A stretch of 64,000 nucleotides of DNA from JBDLRH01 sp039800165. GTDB lineage: Bacteria; Pseudomonadota; Gammaproteobacteria; Burkholderiales; Burkholderiaceae_C. Below are positions 35,272-45,120 of the stretch, in pieces; the first letter of the stretch is position 1, and the number at the start of each line of letters is the position of its first letter. The position numbers and the translations under genes are program-made. The stretch is taken from contig JBDLRH010000042.1 in assembly GCA_039800165.1 (NCBI GenBank), forward strand, positions 8,830 to 72,829. The letters run 5' to 3'. The notes under the pieces were generated by a model, which made no database searches, was not told where the DNA came from, and was given only the letters and a program-made list of their open reading frames with translations.

Positions 35272-37470
35272 ATGACCCGCATGAAGCACACGATGCGTTG
35301 GCTGCTGGCCGCCGTGCTGGCCGGAGGGGTCGCTGCCGGCGGCTGGTGGTGGTGGCAGGCGGCGCAGCGCGCCGATGCGGTGCAGTACCGCACTGCCAAG
35401 ATCGAGCGCGGGCCGCTGCAGGCCACGGTGTCGGCCAGCGGCGCGGTCAATCCGGTGACGCAGGTGGCGGTGAGCACCCAGGTGTCGGGCCAGGTGCGCG
35501 ATCTGTTCGTGGACTTCAACTCCGAAGTGCGTGCCGGGCAATTGATCGCGCAAATCGACCCCGAAACCTTCGAGTACCGGGTGCGCCAGGCGCAGGCCGA
35601 TGTGGATGCTGCCCGCGCGGCGGTGCTGACCGCGCAGGCCAACACCGCAGCCGCCCGTGCCGCCCTGTCGCGCGCAAGGGTCGACCTCACCGAGGCGCAG
35701 CGCGACCTGGAGCGCAAGCAAAGCCTGGCCGACCGGCAGTTCATCGCGCAAAGCGAGGCCGACCGGGCCCGCGCGCTGGTGAACACCGCCGGCGAGAACG
35801 TGAAGTCGGCCGAGGCGCAGGTGGGCGTGACCGAGGCGCAGGTGCAAAGCGCACGCGCCAACGTGGCCCAGCGCGAGGCGCAGCTGGCCTCGGCCCGGGT
35901 GGACCTGGCGCGCACCCGCATCACGTCGCCCGTCAATGGCATCGTGATCAAGCGTGCGGTCGAGCGCGGCCAGACGGTGGCGGCCAGCCTGCAGGCACCC
36001 GAGCTGTTCGTGATTGCGCAGAACCTGCAGGACATGCAGGTGGATGCCAGCATCGACGAGAGCGATGTGGGCCGCATCCGCGTGGGGCAGAAAGCGACCT
36101 TCACCGTCGACGCGTTCCCCGGCCAGAACTTCGAGGGCACGGTCAACCAGGTGCGCAAGGCGGCGCAGAACGTGGCCAACGTGATCACCTACGTTGCGGT
36201 GATCCGCTTTTCCAACACCGCCGAGCGGCTGCTGCCGGGCATGACCGCTAACGTGCGGGTGGTGACCGACCAGCGCGAGAGCGTGCTGAAGGTACCCAAC
36301 GCCGCGCTGCGGGTGCGCATCGCAGGCGTGGAGCCGGCGGCAGCACCCGCATCGGGCGCGTCGTCGCCCGTGCCACCCGCCTCAGCGCCTGCGATGCCAG
36401 CCGCGCCTTCGAGCGGCACCAGCTTCTGGCAGCCGCGCGGTCTGATCAGCGACGCGCTGGCGCAGCCTGCCGCGGGTGGGGGAGCGGGTGGTGGTGGCAT
36501 GGCCGCGCTGCGCGAGCGGCTGGTGAGCGAGCTGGCGCTGAGCGCCGAGCAGCAGGCCCAGTTCGATGCGATCGCTGCGGATCTGCGGCCGCGCTTCATG
36601 GCGCTGCGCGACGTGGCGGAGGGCGAGCGCGCTGCGGCGCGCGAAAAGCTGTCGGCAGAGATGCGCAGCCGCATCACCGCGATGCTGACGACAGCGCAAA
36701 AGGAAAAGTACGCGCAGATGCAGGCACAGGCCCAAGCCCAAGCACAGGGGCAGGGTCCATCTGCCAGCCGCGCCGCAGGGCCGGGTGGCAGCACGGGCGC
36801 AGCGCCCAAGGCCGGGGCTGGAACATCGCCAGCCGCGCCACAGGCTTCGGCATCCGCATCAGCATCAGGTTCCGCACCTGCCCCCGCTGCCGCCCCGGCA
36901 ACAGCGGGCAGCGCTGCGGGCGCCAACACGCTGCCCATGCCCAGTGGCGGCATTGCGCCGCCGATCGCCGGTGCCGGGCCGCTGGTCGAAACGCGCAACC
37001 GCCTGGTGAGCGAACTGCGCATGGGCGCAGAGCAGGCGGCCAGGCTCGATGCGATCTATGAGGCGGCGCGTCCGCGCTTCATGGCGCTGCGTGACCTGCC
37101 GGCCGAAGAACGGCCCAAGGCGCGCGAGCGCATCAGCGGCGACGTGCGTGCCCAGATCACCGAGATCCTGTCGCCGGCGCAAAAGGCGCGCTACGCTGCC
37201 CTGCAGGCCGAGAACGCAGGCCGCCAGGCCACCCGCGGCCGCATCTTCCTGCTGGGCGCCGACGGCAAGCCGCGCGCCTACAACGTGCGCCTGGGCATCA
37301 GCGACGGCACGATGACCGAGCTGATCGTCGCGCCCAATTCGCCGGACGCGCAGGCGCTGGTGGAAGGCGCGCAGGTGATCATCGGCACGGTGGGTGGGCC
37401 CGGTGGTGCGGGCGGGCCGGGTGGGGCGTCGGGCGCGCCGCGTTCCAGCGGCCCGCGCCTGCCGTTCTGA
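35272..37470 (+). CDS. MacA-like periplasmic adaptor with inserted Spy/CpxP-like repeats
   Basis: This is the adaptor of a tripartite ABC exporter. It has an N-terminal anchor (residues 8-28), lipoyl/beta-barrel halves (PVTQVAVSTQVSGQVRDLFVDFNSEVRAGQLIAQIDP and ARTRITSPVNGIVIKRAVERGQTVAASLQAPELF), an alpha-hairpin (about 105-212) and a barrel up to about 350. Residues 411-484 and 571-645 are then two similar helical repeats, each with two LTxxQ-type motifs (LSAEQ/LTTAQ; MGAEQ/LSPAQ). They are joined by Ala/Gln/Pro/Ser-rich linkers and followed by the last membrane-proximal segment (GRIFLLGADGKPRAYNVRLG). At 732 residues it is nearly twice the usual MacA length. It is the first gene of the exporter operon. 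The substrate is unknown. Confidence 0.85.
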   Translation: MTRMKHTMRWLLAAVLAGGVAAGGWWWWQAAQRADAVQYRTAKIERGPLQATVSASGAVNPVTQVAVSTQVSGQVRDLFVDFNSEVRAGQLIAQIDPETFEYRVRQAQADVDAARAAVLTAQANTAAARAALSRARVDLTEAQRDLERKQSLADRQFIAQSEADRARALVNTAGENVKSAEAQVGVTEAQVQSARANVAQREAQLASARVDLARTRITSPVNGIVIKRAVERGQTVAASLQAPELFVIAQNLQDMQVDASIDESDVGRIRVGQKATFTVDAFPGQNFEGTVNQVRKAAQNVANVITYVAVIRFSNTAERLLPGMTANVRVVTDQRESVLKVPNAALRVRIAGVEPAAAPASGASSPVPPASAPAMPAAPSSGTSFWQPRGLISDALAQPAAGGGAGGGGMAALRERLVSELALSAEQQAQFDAIAADLRPRFMALRDVAEGERAAAREKLSAEMRSRITAMLTTAQKEKYAQMQAQAQAQAQGQGPSASRAAGPGGSTGAAPKAGAGTSPAAPQASASASASGSAPAPAAAPATAGSAAGANTLPMPSGGIAPPIAGAGPLVETRNRLVSELRMGAEQAARLDAIYEAARPRFMALRDLPAEERPKARERISGDVRAQITEILSPAQKARYAALQAENAGRQATRGRIFLLGADGKPRAYNVRLGISDGTMTELIVAPNSPDAQALVEGAQVIIGTVGGPGGAGGPGGASGAPRSSGPRLPF

Positions 37471-37478
37471 GGCCCGTC

Positions 37479-38197
37479 ATGGCCCTGATCGAAGCGCGCG
37501 ACCTCACCAAGGTGTACGTCATGGGCGATCAGACGGTGCATGCGCTGCGCGGTGTGTCGCTGGACATTGCCGAAGGCGAGTTCGTTGCCATCATGGGGGC
37601 GTCGGGCTCGGGCAAGTCCACGCTGATGAACATCCTCGGATGCCTCGACCAGCCCAGCGGCGGCACCTACCGGCTGGCCGACGAGGCGGTCGAGTCGATG
37701 TCTTCGGACCAGCTCGCCTCCATCCGCAACCGGCGCATCGGCTTTGTGTTCCAGCAGTTCAACCTGCTGCCGCGCACCAGCGCGCTTGAAAACGTCGAGC
37801 TGCCGATGGTGTACGCCGGCGTGAAGGCGGCCGAGCGCAGTGCGCGTGCGCTGCAGGCGCTGCAGCGCGTGGGCCTGGGTGAGCGCACCGGCCACACGCC
37901 CGCCGAGCTCTCGGGCGGGCAGCAGCAGCGGGTGGCGATTGCGCGCGCGCTGGTGAACCAGCCGCAGCTGATCCTGGCTGACGAGCCCACCGGCGCGCTC
38001 GATTCGCAGACCAGCGAAGACATCATGAAGCTGCTGTCCGCGCTCAATGCACAGGGCATGACGGTGGTGCTGGTCACGCATGAATCGGACATTGCCGCCT
38101 GGGCGCGCCGGCGCATCGTGTTTCGCGACGGCCGCATCCTGGAAGACGTGGTGCAGCCGCCGCTGCATGGCGCCGCTGCCGCACAGGGAGAGGCGGC

Positions 38198-38201
<4 letters not shown>
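37479..38201 (+). CDS. MacB-type ABC transporter ATP-binding protein
   Basis: This 240-residue ATPase has Walker A GASGSGKSTLMNILGCLD, a Q-loop in FVFQQFNLLPRTSALENVELP, the signature LSGGQQQRVAIARALVNQP, Walker B LILADEPTGALDS and the H-loop VTHE. It matches the MacB/LolD group. It starts 8 bases after the adaptor gene and overlaps the permease gene by 4 bases. In E. coli, MacB is one polypeptide; here the ATPase and permease are separate. Confidence 0.95.
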
Positions 38202-39430
<1,229 letters not shown>

Positions 39431-39452
39431 CGGCAGGTGCCGCAGCCGTTCG

Positions 39453-40808
39453 CTAGAACAGCTCGATCTTCGGCCCGCCGCCGCCGGCAACCGCCAGCTG
39501 CGGCTCGGGTATGGCCGGCTCGCTGACCGCCGGCGACAGGTGGCGTGCGGCCACATTGCCGATGGCTGCAGTGCGTGGCGCACCGCCCATGGCCTCTTCG
39601 TGCACCGCACGCTGCTCATGGCTCACATAGTTGGTGGACCACTTGTCGAGCAGCTCGCGCAGCTTCTGAGGCGGCGGCGGTGCATCGTCGCCCACCAGCT
39701 CGTACAGTGCGGCGGCATGCTGGCGCAGCGCACCGAGTGCCGACTCGACCTGCTCGAGCAGCTGGCGGTTGACATCCTGGAACTGCATCTGACCCAGCGC
39801 GTTCACGATGTCGTTGCGCACCGTCTGCATCTCCTGGTCCATCTCGCCCGACAGCGACACCATGTAGGGCACCAGCTCGCAGAGCTTGCCGCCCATGGCG
39901 CTGATGGTCTCGGCCAGTTCGTCGATCTCGTGACCACCGTCGCGCGCATCCATGCGGCTTGCAGCGCTGAGCTCACCGTCAATGGCATTGGCCACGCTGG
40001 AGATGCCGTCTTCGATCTGCTTGGCCGCCTCGTTGGTCAGGCTGGAGAGGCGGCGCACTTCGGCAGCCACCACCTTGAAGCCGGCGCCCTCCTGCCCGGC
40101 GCGTGCAGCCTCGATGGCGGCGTTGATCGCCAGCAGGTTGGTCTGGCGCGCGATCACCGAAATCTGCTCGGCCACCGGCATGAGCTGGCGCACCTGTGCC
40201 ACCACATGGCCGATGCGCTCCTGGTTCTGGTGCCGTGCCTCGAGGAAGCGGCTGCGCGTTTCGCGCAGCGACAGCACCGCCTCGCTGTGGCGCTGCGCAT
40301 CGGTCAGCGAATCCTGCGACAGCGCCTGGCTGCGGTCCACCGCGCTCAGTACCTTGCCGTGCAAGGCGGTGCTGATGTCATGGATGTGGCTCAGGCGCTG
40401 CACCATCTCGAGCACCGCCGTCTCGGAGGTGCGGATGGTCACCTGCACCTGCTTTTGCAGGATGGTGAAGCACTTCTCGAGCACCGCCAGCTCTTCGGAC
40501 AGCAGGCTCGGGATTTCGCCGGGCGGCTTGCCGAACGGAACGCGCGCTTCGAGCGCCAGCGTCATGAAGATGCCGCCGAGCACGGCGCCGGCCACCACCT
40601 GCGCGGTCACCACCTCGGGCCACAGCCACTGCGCAGCGACCAGCGCCGCCACGCCTGCGGCCACCACCAGCATGCGGTGCTTGACCCGTTGCAGCAGCGC
40701 CTTCCAGCGCATGCCGCCGCTGGCCGGTGCCGGCATCGCGGCAGCGCCAGGTGACGGTGCGTCGGCAGCATCGCCCGGTGCCGGGGTGCGCTCGTCGTGG
40801 TGTGGCAT
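39453..40808 (-). CDS. Membrane MCP-like protein with CheZ-like FQDxxxQ motif
   Basis: Two membrane helices (about 45-62 and 66-86) with only a short loop between them are followed by a long coiled coil. The MCP signalling tip is at about 213-262 (EQISVIARQTNLLAINAAIEAARAGQEGAGFKVVAAEVRRLSSLTNEAAKQI). After the tip, residues 341-349 read MQFQDVNRQ, matching the CheZ active-site pattern FQDxxxQ (here Asp345 and Gln349). A flexible Pro/Ala-rich linker then ends in the short tail PKIELF. The ATG at 40808 (451 residues) is preferred over a GTG at 40829 because GAGGAA lies 8 bases upstream. It is the last gene of the chemosensory operon, 17 bases after cheY. There is no ligand-binding domain. A CheY-phosphatase role is inference. 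Confidence 0.8.
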   Translation of the reverse strand: MPHHDERTPAPGDAADAPSPGAAAMPAPASGGMRWKALLQRVKHRMLVVAAGVAALVAAQWLWPEVVTAQVVAGAVLGGIFMTLALEARVPFGKPPGEIPSLLSEELAVLEKCFTILQKQVQVTIRTSETAVLEMVQRLSHIHDISTALHGKVLSAVDRSQALSQDSLTDAQRHSEAVLSLRETRSRFLEARHQNQERIGHVVAQVRQLMPVAEQISVIARQTNLLAINAAIEAARAGQEGAGFKVVAAEVRRLSSLTNEAAKQIEDGISSVANAIDGELSAASRMDARDGGHEIDELAETISAMGGKLCELVPYMVSLSGEMDQEMQTVRNDIVNALGQMQFQDVNRQLLEQVESALGALRQHAAALYELVGDDAPPPPQKLRELLDKWSTNYVSHEQRAVHEEAMGGAPRTAAIGNVAARHLSPAVSEPAIPEPQLAVAGGGGPKIELF

Positions 40809-40825
40809 GCGTGCGTTCCTCGGGC

Positions 40826-41197
40826 TCACAGCGTGGGAATGACCTGCCGGATCACCTTGAGCAGGTCATCGCCGCCGATCGGCTTGACCAGCCAGCCGGT
40901 GGCGCCCTTCTTCTTGGCCTCGTCGCGCAGCGCGATCTGGCTTTCGGTAGTCAGCGCGAGAATCGGCGTGAAGCGCAGCAGCTTGCGCGCCTCGCCGATC
41001 AGCGTGATGCCGTCCATATTGGGCATGTTGATGTCGGTGATCACCAGGTCGGGCTTGGTGCCGCTCTTGATCTTGGCGATCGCCTGCACGCCGTCGGGCG
41101 CGGTTTCGACCTTGAAGCCGCTGATGGTCAGCGTGCTCTTGAGGCTCATCAGCATGGTGGCCGAGTCGTCGACCAGCAGCACGGTCTTGGCACTCAT
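40826..41197 (-). CDS. cheY: CheY-like single-domain response regulator
   Basis: This 123-residue lone receiver has VLLVDDSATM, the phosphoacceptor in LVITDINMPNMDGITLI, Thr in LALTTES and Lys in WLVKPIGGDDLLKVI. It is the closest of the operon's two lone receivers to classical CheY/PilH. It overlaps the STAS-like gene by 4 bases and precedes the MCP-like gene that bears a CheZ-like motif. That order is consistent with being the phosphorylated output and its phosphatase. No flagellar switch gene is present to show its target. Confidence 0.9.
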   Translation of the reverse strand: MSAKTVLLVDDSATMLMSLKSTLTISGFKVETAPDGVQAIAKIKSGTKPDLVITDINMPNMDGITLIGEARKLLRFTPILALTTESQIALRDEAKKKGATGWLVKPIGGDDLLKVIRQVIPTL

Positions 41198-41445
41198 GTC
41201 GGGCTCCTGCCGGGGGCGGCGTCGCGTTCAAGGATGCGTGCGATCCACGGGTCCGAGGGCTGGCCCTGCAGCGGCGGGCGCAGCGCCAGCAGCACCTGCA
41301 GCACCGAGGCATGCATCGATTCGCACATGGACAGGTTAACGGCCGTTTCGGGCTGTTCCTTGAGCCGGTTCTGCAGCGACTCGGCCTCCTCGACCACCAC
41401 CACGCCTTCGAGCGCGGCCTGGTCCTGGGTGTACTGGATGCTCAT
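41194..41445 (-). CDS. Small STAS-domain-like protein of the chemosensory operon
   Basis: This 83-residue protein has a beta-strand opening (LEGVVVVEEAESLQNRL) and the segment AVNLSMCESMHASVLQVLLALRPPL, which resembles the LDLSxxxxxDSSGLxxL core of STAS domains. It is shorter than a full STAS domain (about 100), and the core serine region reads MHAS. Such small proteins occur in some chemosensory clusters next to cheA, possibly binding the kinase or a regulator. It overlaps cheA and cheY by 4 bases on each side. The assignment is tentative. Confidence 0.6.
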   Translation of the reverse strand: MSIQYTQDQAALEGVVVVEEAESLQNRLKEQPETAVNLSMCESMHASVLQVLLALRPPLQGQPSDPWIARILERDAAPGRSPT

Positions 41446-43799
41446 GACACGAGGTCCTTCGGGTTGAGGATGAGCAGCACGCTGCCGTCGCCCATCAGGG
41501 CGGTGCCGGCAAAGTGCGTGAGGCCTGCCAGCACGCCGTCCAGCGGCTTCAAGATGATGTCGGTGGTGCCGCGGAATTCGTCGACGATGAAGCCCACGTT
41601 GCCCTGCGGCAGCCGGCACACCAGCACCGCCAGCTCGCCGGCTTCGTTGGCCAGCGGCTCGGCCTCGTCGCCCAGCAGTTCATTGAGCGGCCGCAGCGGC
41701 ACGATGCGCCCGCGCAGCACCACCGTCATCGCCTGCTTGAAGCGGTGGATGTCGTCGCGGTGCACCCGCACCGTCTCGACGATCAGGCTCATCGGCACGC
41801 CGAAGCGCGCGCCGTGGCTCTCGACGATCATCACGTTGGTGACGGCCATCGACAGCGGCAGCGACAGCGTGATGGCGGTGCCCTTACCGCGTTCGCTGGA
41901 CAGCGTGACCGTGCCGCCCACGCGCTCGACGGCGGTGCGCACCACGTCCATGCCCACGCCGCGGCCCGACAGGTCCGACACCTGCTCGGCGGTGGAAAAG
42001 CCCGGCAGGAAGACCAGCTGCACCGTCTCGTGCTCGGACAGGCTGCCGGCGCCGTCGGCGGTGATCAGGCCGCGCTCGATGGCCTTGGCGCGCACCCGGT
42101 CGGTGTCGATGCCCGCGCCGTCGTCGCTGATCTCCAGGATCACCTGGTCCGACTCCTGGCGGGCGCTGACCTTCAGCGTCCCGGTGGGCGACTTGCCGGC
42201 CGCCACGCGCACCGCAGCGGTCTCCAGGCCGTGGTCAAGGCTGTTGCGCAGGATGTGGATCAGCGGATCGGCCAGCGCCTCGATCACGTTCTTGTCTGCT
42301 TCGGTCTCGTCGCCTTCGATGACGAGCTCGACCTCCTTGCCCAGGCGGCGCGAGATGTCGCGCACCAGCCGCGGAAAGCGCTGGAAGATCACGCCCACCG
42401 GCATCATGCGCACCTGCATGATGGCGCTTTGCATGTCCTCGGAGATGCGGTTGATCACCGAGTACTGCGTCTTGATCTCGCGTGCCAGTTCACGCTGGCC
42501 AAACACCGTCTCGGCGCGGTGGGCCAGGTAGGGCAGGCCGTTCTTGGCCACCACCATCTCGCCGATCAGGTCCATCAGGTGGTCGATCTTCTCCTGCGCG
42601 ATCTTGAGCACCTTCTGGCCCTTGTCGCCGCCGCCACTGCCGCTGCCACCCCCTTCGCCGCGCTCGCGCCGGCCGCCGCCGCCGTCGGCAGCATCGGCGC
42701 CCTCGGGGCCAGCGGCCTGGGCCTCGTCGTCTTGCGGCGGGTGCGACTGCGCCCAACGCACCAGGTCGGCGGCGCTGGTGGCTGCGTTCATCGACGCCAG
42801 CCAGTCGGCCGAGGGCGGCGTGCCGTGCAGTCCTTCGTGCAGCTGCGCCAGCGTGCGCCGCACCGCTGCCACCGTGCCCGGCAGCACATCGTCTGCGCCC
42901 AGCGTGCGCTGCTGGTCGGCCCACAGCTCGCGGCTGCGGGTCAGCAGCAGCTGGCGCGCCGGGTCCGGGCCGCTGCTGCCGGCGCTGTCGTCAGTGCTTG
43001 CCGCGCCTGCGGGCTTGCCCGTGGCGCTGGTGGCGTCGGCCGCGTCATCGTCGCGTGCCAGCGCCAGCGGAACAATCTCGACCTGTTCGGGCACATAGCG
43101 GAAGTGGTCTTCCACATAGGCCGGCGGCGAGCTGGTCACCAGCGTGAAGGCCAGGTTGCTCTGGTAGCAGTCGAAGTCTTCGCGGGCGGGCCACGGTTGG
43201 ATGGCCGCCACCTCCAGGTGCAGCAGGCCGGGCGTGGCGCTGGCCAGGCGCAGCGGGTCCTCGCCCTTGAAGAAGCATTCGGGCTCGGGCTGGTAGCGCA
43301 CCACGGTGGAGGACGGATCGAAGCCGGTGTTGGCGCGTGCAAAGGCCACCAGCCAGTCGGGCGGCGGCACGCGCACCGGCGCCGCAGTGGCCACCTCGGG
43401 CTTGGCTGCGCCCTGCATGCACTGGCGCAGCGCCTTGCCCAGCGCATCGGCACGCGCCTGGTGCTCGGCAGGGATGCCGCCCTGCTGCTCGATCGAGTCC
43501 ACCAGTTCGGTGATCAGGTCCAGCGCGTCGAGCATGGTGTCGGCGATCTGGTTGGTGTAGGACAGCTTGCGGTGGCGCACCTGGTCGAGTACGTCCTCGG
43601 CGGCATGCACCACCGTCTCGAGCGGCCCGAATTCGAACAGGCCGCAGTTGCCCTTGAGCGTGTGGACCGAGCGGAACAGGTCGTTGAGCAGGTCGGCGTC
43701 GTCGGGCGTGCGCTCCACCTCGAGCAGGCGCTGGCCGATGCGCTCGATGCAGTCGCGCGCCTCGACGACGAATTGGTCAAGCAGTTCGTGCTGGCTCAT
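41442..43799 (-). CDS. cheA: Chemotaxis histidine kinase CheA
   Basis: This 785-residue CheA starts with an Hpt domain carrying phosphoacceptor His46 in SVHTLKGNCGLFEF. Residues about 130-235 hold an extra domain (FFKGEDPLRLASATPGLLHLEV ... QSNLAFTLVTSS) of the kind seen in some proteobacterial CheA proteins, in place of a recognisable P2. An Asp/Gly-rich linker, the P3 dimerisation helices (KIDHLMDLIGEMVVAKNGL), the ATPase domain (HILRNSLDHGLE, DDGAGID, SGRGVGMDVV) and a C-terminal CheW-like domain (about 645-785) follow. No fused receiver is present. Four-base overlaps on both sides show tight coupling. Confidence 0.95.
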   Translation of the reverse strand: MSQHELLDQFVVEARDCIERIGQRLLEVERTPDDADLLNDLFRSVHTLKGNCGLFEFGPLETVVHAAEDVLDQVRHRKLSYTNQIADTMLDALDLITELVDSIEQQGGIPAEHQARADALGKALRQCMQGAAKPEVATAAPVRVPPPDWLVAFARANTGFDPSSTVVRYQPEPECFFKGEDPLRLASATPGLLHLEVAAIQPWPAREDFDCYQSNLAFTLVTSSPPAYVEDHFRYVPEQVEIVPLALARDDDAADATSATGKPAGAASTDDSAGSSGPDPARQLLLTRSRELWADQQRTLGADDVLPGTVAAVRRTLAQLHEGLHGTPPSADWLASMNAATSAADLVRWAQSHPPQDDEAQAAGPEGADAADGGGGRRERGEGGGSGSGGGDKGQKVLKIAQEKIDHLMDLIGEMVVAKNGLPYLAHRAETVFGQRELAREIKTQYSVINRISEDMQSAIMQVRMMPVGVIFQRFPRLVRDISRRLGKEVELVIEGDETEADKNVIEALADPLIHILRNSLDHGLETAAVRVAAGKSPTGTLKVSARQESDQVILEISDDGAGIDTDRVRAKAIERGLITADGAGSLSEHETVQLVFLPGFSTAEQVSDLSGRGVGMDVVRTAVERVGGTVTLSSERGKGTAITLSLPLSMAVTNVMIVESHGARFGVPMSLIVETVRVHRDDIHRFKQAMTVVLRGRIVPLRPLNELLGDEAEPLANEAGELAVLVCRLPQGNVGFIVDEFRGTTDIILKPLDGVLAGLTHFAGTALMGDGSVLLILNPKDLVS

Positions 43800-44224
43800 G
43801 CGGTCACCCCCCGCGCGGCAGCGGTGGCCGCGCCCGTGTCGCCCAGCAGCAGGGCGGCAGTCATCACCAGCGCCGCCGGGCCTGCAGGCTTGACGAGATA
43901 GCAGTTGGCGCCCGAGCCGAACGCGCGGCTCGCGTCGTGGGTGCGGGCCTCGGTGGAGACCATCATCACCGGCGCCTGTGCACGCTCGCCGGCCTGGCGG
44001 CGCAGCTCGCGGATGAAGGTGTAGCCGTCCATCTTGGGCATGTTCACGTCCACCACATACAGGTCATAGGGCGACTCGGCCTCGTTGGCCAGCGCCTTCT
44101 CGAGGGCTTCCAGCCCGTTCATCGCCTCGTCCACGGTCCAGCCGGCATCGCGCAGCACCTTGCGGTGATACATGCGCACGGTGGCGGCGTCGTCGACCAC
44201 GAGGATGCGTTTCCCCTGGCTCAT
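43796..44224 (-). CDS. CheY-like single-domain response regulator (second)
   Basis: This 142-residue lone receiver has ILVVDDAATVRMYHRKVL, the phosphoacceptor in LYVVDVNMPKMDGYTFI, a Ser/Thr in MMVSTEA and Lys in YLVKPAG. A short Ala-rich C-terminal tail is not part of the fold. Lying between cheR and cheA with 4-base overlaps, it may be a phosphate sink or a second output, alongside the lone receiver downstream of cheA. Confidence 0.88.
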   Translation of the reverse strand: MSQGKRILVVDDAATVRMYHRKVLRDAGWTVDEAMNGLEALEKALANEAESPYDLYVVDVNMPKMDGYTFIRELRRQAGERAQAPVMMVSTEARTHDASRAFGSGANCYLVKPAGPAALVMTAALLLGDTGAATAAARGVTA

Positions 44225-45120
44225 CGCTTGCCCTCCCTCGGCTTCTGGTAGACCATCGCGTCCGGGAAGCGGCGCACCGAAAACAGCGAGGTAATGCGAC
44301 TCATCGACTCCGAGTGCCCCAGGCAGACGAAGCCGCCTGGCGACATGGCCTCGTACATGGCCTCGGCGGCGACTCGGCGCGACAGGTCATCGAAATAGAT
44401 CAGCAGGTTGCGGCAGAACACGATGTCGATGTCGCGGAATTTGGCGGTGTCCGCCGAGTTGGTGAGGTTGACCCGGCTGAAGTTCACCGCATCGACGAGG
44501 TCGCGGCTGACCTGCCACTCGTTGTCGCGCAGCGGCGTGAAGTACTTCTTGAGGTACGGCTTGGGCAGGTTGCCCACCGAGCGCTGCGAATACACGCCGC
44601 GCTGCGCCGACTGCAGCACCTTGGTGTCGATGTCCGAGGACAGGATCTCGACGTCATATGAATGGATCTGCGGCCAGCGCTCCAGCAGGTAGATCGCGAT
44701 CGAGTACGGCTCCTCGCCGGTGGACGACGGGATCGACCAGATCCGCACACGGCTGCCCGGCTTCTTGTGCTGCACAATCTCGTTGAGCAGGCTGTTGACC
44801 ATGCAGTCGAACTGGTAGGTCTCGCGGAAGAAGTAGGTCTCGTTGACCGTCATCGCGTTGACCAGTTCCTGCATCTCCGCGCCTGCCGCCTCGAAGCGCA
44901 GGCTGGCGAAGTACTCGCGGAAGTTCAGCGCGCCGGTCTCGGCAATGCGGTCCTGCAGCCGCTTGTCGACGAAGTAGCGCTTGTTGTCGTCGAACTGGAT
45001 GCCGGTCTTGCGATAGAAGAACTCGCGGAACTTGTTGAAGTCCGCGTCGCTGATCGACGCCCGCTGCGGCGGATCGGCCTCGGCCACCCCGGATGCCGGG
45101 GCACTTCGGGTGTAGGTCAT
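44221..45120 (-). CDS. cheR: Chemoreceptor methyltransferase CheR
   Basis: CheR methylates receptor glutamates using S-adenosylmethionine. The 299-residue protein has the N-terminal helical domain (FNKFREFFYRKTGIQFDDNKRYFVDKRLQ), MTVNETYFFRETYQFD, the SAM region RVRIWSIPSSTGEEPYSIAIYLLE and VFCRNLLIYFD. No TPR extension is present. The two receptor-like proteins of this operon lack an NWETF-type C-terminal tether, so CheR must bind the signalling domain directly. The ATG at 45120 is chosen over a long upstream extension inside other genes. Confidence 0.95.
   Translation of the reverse strand: MTYTRSAPASGVAEADPPQRASISDADFNKFREFFYRKTGIQFDDNKRYFVDKRLQDRIAETGALNFREYFASLRFEAAGAEMQELVNAMTVNETYFFRETYQFDCMVNSLLNEIVQHKKPGSRVRIWSIPSSTGEEPYSIAIYLLERWPQIHSYDVEILSSDIDTKVLQSAQRGVYSQRSVGNLPKPYLKKYFTPLRDNEWQVSRDLVDAVNFSRVNLTNSADTAKFRDIDIVFCRNLLIYFDDLSRRVAAEAMYEAMSPGGFVCLGHSESMSRITSLFSVRRFPDAMVYQKPREGKR

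Noticed and set aside
35253..35276. Sigma-70 promoter TTGACA...TAGAAT just before the macA-like gene
   Set aside because: The two hexamers are only 9 bases apart, far below the 16-18 needed.
35004..36188. Upstream extension of glnS across the macA region (total 1002 residues)
   Set aside because: GlnRS similarity begins at the ATG at 35003; the extension is antisense to macA and crosses the leader terminator.
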